A stretch of DNA of 64,000 nt from Lacrimispora defluvii. GTDB taxonomy: Bacteria > Bacillota > Clostridia > Lachnospirales > Lachnospiraceae. The notes under the pieces are model-generated. The model saw only the letters and a program-made list of their open reading frames with translations. It had not been told where the DNA came from and ran no database searches. Position numbers and translations under genes: made by a program. The DNA lies in assembly GCA_013036995.1 (NCBI GenBank), contig JAAOXG010000041.1, forward strand, positions 89,643 to 153,642, in the 5' to 3' direction. Below are positions 61,666 through 64,000 of this stretch, piece by piece; within the stretch, counting starts at the first letter, position 1, and each line of letters starts with the position of its first letter.

Positions 61666-63169
61666 CTTTTTTGCAATAGGCTTCTAACAGCTCCATCTCC
61701 TTTGCAAGAGTCGTCATTGCGTCGATCCGTTTGAAATCAAAGCTGCGGCGCAGATATTGTGACAGTTCTATCACTACTTCTTCCGCCTTTTTCGGTTTCG
61801 TTGCACACAGAGCCGCAATGGAATTAAGGGCATTATAGAGAAAATGAGGATTAATCTGAGCGCGTAAAAATGCAATTTCCGCTTCCTGTGTTCTCATGAC
61901 TGAGGTCTGTAGCTGACGGATCGCATTTAAGTAATGCATGGATAGCAGAAAAATCATTACGATTGCAAATATCATCATAAACACCTGGGAAAATCCAGAG
62001 TCAGTTTTAAATCCCAGTGAAAACAAAATACAGTCGAACGAATAAAAATTAACTGCCAATACAGAAACAAATAAAAGCAGCCCTTCCGCCTTCTCTACAA
62101 ATAAAAGAATGGCTCTTATCAGCAGCACCAGAAGAATGATGGTATTGCTGACCATCACCAGCTGATGAATTTTATAATATTCATAGATGGGAAATGTCAG
62201 TATCACCAATAAGTAGCCTCCGTACACACAGGAAATAATCTTTGTGGGACGAAGCGGAAGCAAACCATTCTTAAACTCATGAAAAACCCAGAGAAGGGTA
62301 ATAAAATTTACTGACAAGAACAGATCTTTCATTTTAAAAGCTACGGTGAAAGAAATTTCGGGTAAAATAAGAAGCAGGGGACGCTGGTCTGACAGCCCGT
62401 TGCCGATTGCAAAAAGTGAGCAAAACAGGGAAAACAGGGGAAGTATGTACTCCTTAATTCCTTTCATCCTTGCAACAACAAAAAAGATCAGATACAAAAA
62501 GGCGATTGTCAGCAAAACTGCAAAAATAGCCAATGCCAGCATAAGATCCCTTTGATGCTGATGAAGCATCACATCATCACTGCCAAGTTCTATGGAAACA
62601 GGGATACCAGAATTCATATACTCATAATTGGCGACCTGGATTAGGATTTCTATTTTGTCACTGTCACTTTCAAAAAAGCCTAACTTTGGTGTATTGCCCG
62701 AACGATAATCCTTTGATGTTTGGGCTGGTAATCCGTCGGAAATTATTTCCTCCCCATTTACATATACTTTACTGGAAAATCGGGCATTTCCTTTTTTCAG
62801 AGCCATCACTTCTCTTGCAGGTACGTGTTCTAATACCAGGCGGTAGGTCGCACAACCGAATGCCGGAAGTTTTTCCCCTTTTATGAACTTACCATTCCAC
62901 AAACCTGGTACCTGCATATAGACTTTGTCAAACGATGGGATCTGCGACTGAAAATCCTGAGGGATTAGCAGCTGATTCCAGTAAAATTCCCATTCTCCAT
63001 CCAGCCGGAGAATCTTTGTCTCATCCATATTCCAGCCTGATAAGTCAATCAGCCCTTTCACTGCATGAAATTCATTTGGCGGCTCCACTCTCTTTTCAGG
63101 CATTGATAGAACAAGCAGTAAAAGAAATGCAAACAGGATAAAAAAAACCGTAATTGATCGTTTAACCAA
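61646..63169 (-). CDS. 7TM-DISM sensor histidine kinase, 3'-truncated (no ATPase domain)
   Basis: 507 residues from a TTG at 63169 with GGAGG 7 bases before it. An N-terminal membrane helix, an extracellular beta domain of the 7TMR-DISMED2 type (WEFYWNQLLIPQDF, about 65-215) and seven membrane helices (about 220-420) precede the LytS-type kinase start QINPHFLYNALNSIAALC. The frame ends shortly after EMELLEAYC with the unrelated tail KKGGALHT. The whole HATPase domain is absent, so it cannot autophosphorylate. The break coincides with the start of the SLH fragment. It is probably a pseudogene made by a deletion, or an assembly join. Confidence 0.78.
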   Translation of the reverse strand: MVKRSITVFFILFAFLLLLVLSMPEKRVEPPNEFHAVKGLIDLSGWNMDETKILRLDGEWEFYWNQLLIPQDFQSQIPSFDKVYMQVPGLWNGKFIKGEKLPAFGCATYRLVLEHVPAREVMALKKGNARFSSKVYVNGEEIISDGLPAQTSKDYRSGNTPKLGFFESDSDKIEILIQVANYEYMNSGIPVSIELGSDDVMLHQHQRDLMLALAIFAVLLTIAFLYLIFFVVARMKGIKEYILPLFSLFCSLFAIGNGLSDQRPLLLILPEISFTVAFKMKDLFLSVNFITLLWVFHEFKNGLLPLRPTKIISCVYGGYLLVILTFPIYEYYKIHQLVMVSNTIILLVLLIRAILLFVEKAEGLLLFVSVLAVNFYSFDCILFSLGFKTDSGFSQVFMMIFAIVMIFLLSMHYLNAIRQLQTSVMRTQEAEIAFLRAQINPHFLYNALNSIAALCATKPKKAEEVVIELSQYLRRSFDFKRIDAMTTLAKEMELLEAYCKKGGALHT

Positions 63170-63253
63170 GCAGTCACCTCCGTTATTGGTATCTTTATAA
63201 AACCTTAAAAAGCCCAAAGAATTTTATTTTCCTTCAGGCTTCTGTTTCTAGAT

Positions 63254-63892
63254 CTATTGATTGGGATACAAAAATCCCTTTACACGGTCCGCAGTATCAT
63301 CCTGCGCAATAAAATATATGGTATCGCCTTCCGTCAGCGCCACGTAAGGTCCCGGGGACTTCATCACCAGATCCTTTCTGCTGACAGCGATCACAGTCGC
63401 TCCGGTATGCTGCCAGAATTGTATCTCGGTTACTGTCTTGTTTAAATAAGCGCAGTCCTTTGTAATCCGGATTTCAAAAGGCATAAACGGATTCATAGAC
63501 CGGAAATGAACCGAAGCTTCTATAAGGTCATTCATACACTCATTTAAATAGTCCATCTCTTTCTTCTGGCGTGATACACTCTTTAATAAATTCTCTTTAA
63601 TGGTGTCAATGGTCTCCAGTTTACTGTTCTGCTGAATATAATCCGCTGCCTTTTTCTGGGATCGGATTATAATACCGCTGCCCTTTTCCGATGATACAAT
63701 TCCCAGATCACTAAGTATGCAAATAGACCTGCGGGCAGTTTCCGGAGAAACACCATACTGGCTTGCAAGGGACGAACGGGCATATATCTTCTCACCTTCT
63801 GCGTACTCCCCATTGGCAATGCGGGCTGCCACCTCGATTGCAATCTGCTGGTAACGGGGAATAACGGTTCTGGTCTTTGGCTCTATGTCCAT
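63254..63892 (-). CDS. busR: BusR-like GntR regulator with RCK_C (c-di-AMP-binding) domain
   Basis: 212 residues. The N-terminal GntR winged helix (IPRYQQIAIEVAARIANGEY, then SLASQYGVSPETARRSICIL) is followed by a coiled-coil linker (about 95-125) and a C-terminal RCK_C/TrkA_C domain (FEIRITKDCAYLNKTVTEIQ ... YVALTEGDTIYFIAQDD). This is the architecture of BusR, which binds c-di-AMP and represses osmolyte uptake genes in Lactococcus and streptococci. The probable target is the palindrome at 60469-60503. Its ligand would be made by CdaA in this window. The gene name is by architecture only. Confidence 0.85.
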   Translation of the reverse strand: MDIEPKTRTVIPRYQQIAIEVAARIANGEYAEGEKIYARSSLASQYGVSPETARRSICILSDLGIVSSEKGSGIIIRSQKKAADYIQQNSKLETIDTIKENLLKSVSRQKKEMDYLNECMNDLIEASVHFRSMNPFMPFEIRITKDCAYLNKTVTEIQFWQHTGATVIAVSRKDLVMKSPGPYVALTEGDTIYFIAQDDTADRVKGFLYPNQ

Positions 63893-63936
63893 GTGATTAT
63901 CATTTCCTTTTCTGAATTATAATATAAAACAGATTT

Positions 63937-63965
63937 AGTATAGCCTAAAACCAGACGAAAAACAA
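63937..63965 (-). promoter_or_regulatory. Promoter of the BusR-like gene
   Basis: Minus strand TTGTTT (63960-63965), 17-base spacer, TATACT (63937-63942), about 45 bases before the start codon. The rest of 63966-64000 shows nothing. Confidence 0.5.
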
Positions 63966-64000
63966 GCCATGTTAATTCTCTGTTTGTGTCAAGCGTTTAT

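Noticed and set aside
1..64000. tRNA, rRNA, CRISPR arrays, complete insertion sequences, prophage or integrase genes
   Set aside because: I looked for cloverleaf ends, regular spaced repeats and transposase or integrase motifs and saw none.

Overview
The window looks like chromosomal DNA of a low-GC, spore-forming anaerobe of the Lachnospiraceae (Clostridium cluster XIVa, Lacrimispora-like). This is inferred from gene content and not from a search. Pointers are the LL-diaminopimelate aminotransferase route to lysine and cell wall, butyrate kinase, clostridial glnA plus an ANTAR regulator, a CdaA/CdaR c-di-AMP module, SLH and cell-wall-binding repeat proteins, strong AGGAGG ribosome sites and rho-independent terminators. 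No rRNA, tRNA, CRISPR array or complete insertion sequence was seen. Most genes lie on the minus strand.

Region by region: (a) 1-5.9 kb is a catabolic operon with two xylose-isomerase-like TIM-barrel proteins, a Gfo/Idh/MocA oxidoreductase and a small DUF6379-like protein, next to an AraC regulator fused to a degenerate GH39 domain. This set matches the C-glycoside-cleaving systems (Dgp/Dfg/CGD) of gut bacteria. (b) 6.0-12.6 kb is an unusual cluster of CocE-type hydrolase, atypical acyl carrier protein, phosphotransacylase, butyrate-type kinase and MFS transporter, with a divergent TetR regulator and a holo-ACP synthase. (c) 12.7-17.4 kb holds carAB. (d) 17.5-22.3 kb holds envelope genes (a SpoIID-like/PG-binding protein, a DUF368 lipid carrier translocase, an amidase), a HAD phosphatase and an Lrp regulator. 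(e) 22.4-26.6 kb is the glnA-ANTAR-dapF-dapL operon behind a leader attenuator. (f) 26.6-29.3 kb is a Zn/Cd efflux operon with its ArsR repressor and operator. (g) 29.3-32.0 kb is a three-gene ABC-2 exporter. (h) 32.0-38.3 kb holds a NifX-like protein, a MATE pump, a GH25 muramidase, an AI-2E family protein, hisC and a second aminotransferase. (i) 38.4-42.2 kb is a very large PAS/GGDEF/EAL protein. (j) 42.6-45.5 kb is a D-Ala-D-Ala-ligase-like gene with a DapF paralogue that has lost both catalytic cysteines, divergent from an AraC regulator. (k) 45.6-52.6 kb holds a Wzy-like polymerase, ptsI-ptsH, cdaR-cdaA and two membrane proteins of unknown function. (l) 52.7-57.3 kb is a MacAB-like efflux system with two paralogous permeases. 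(m) 57.5-64 kb is an osmolyte (or ergothioneine) ABC transporter, a truncated histidine kinase joined to a truncated SLH protein, and a BusR-like GntR-RCK_C regulator.

Links between regions: the c-di-AMP synthase (cdaA, 50-51 kb), the BusR-like regulator (63-64 kb) and the perfect operator palindrome over the transporter promoter (60.5 kb) form a plausible second-messenger-controlled osmolyte uptake circuit. The strongest candidates for undescribed biology are the ACP/phosphotransacylase/kinase/hydrolase cluster, the Ser/Ser DapF-like protein paired with a ligase, and the variant C-glycoside operon with its GH39-AraC regulator.
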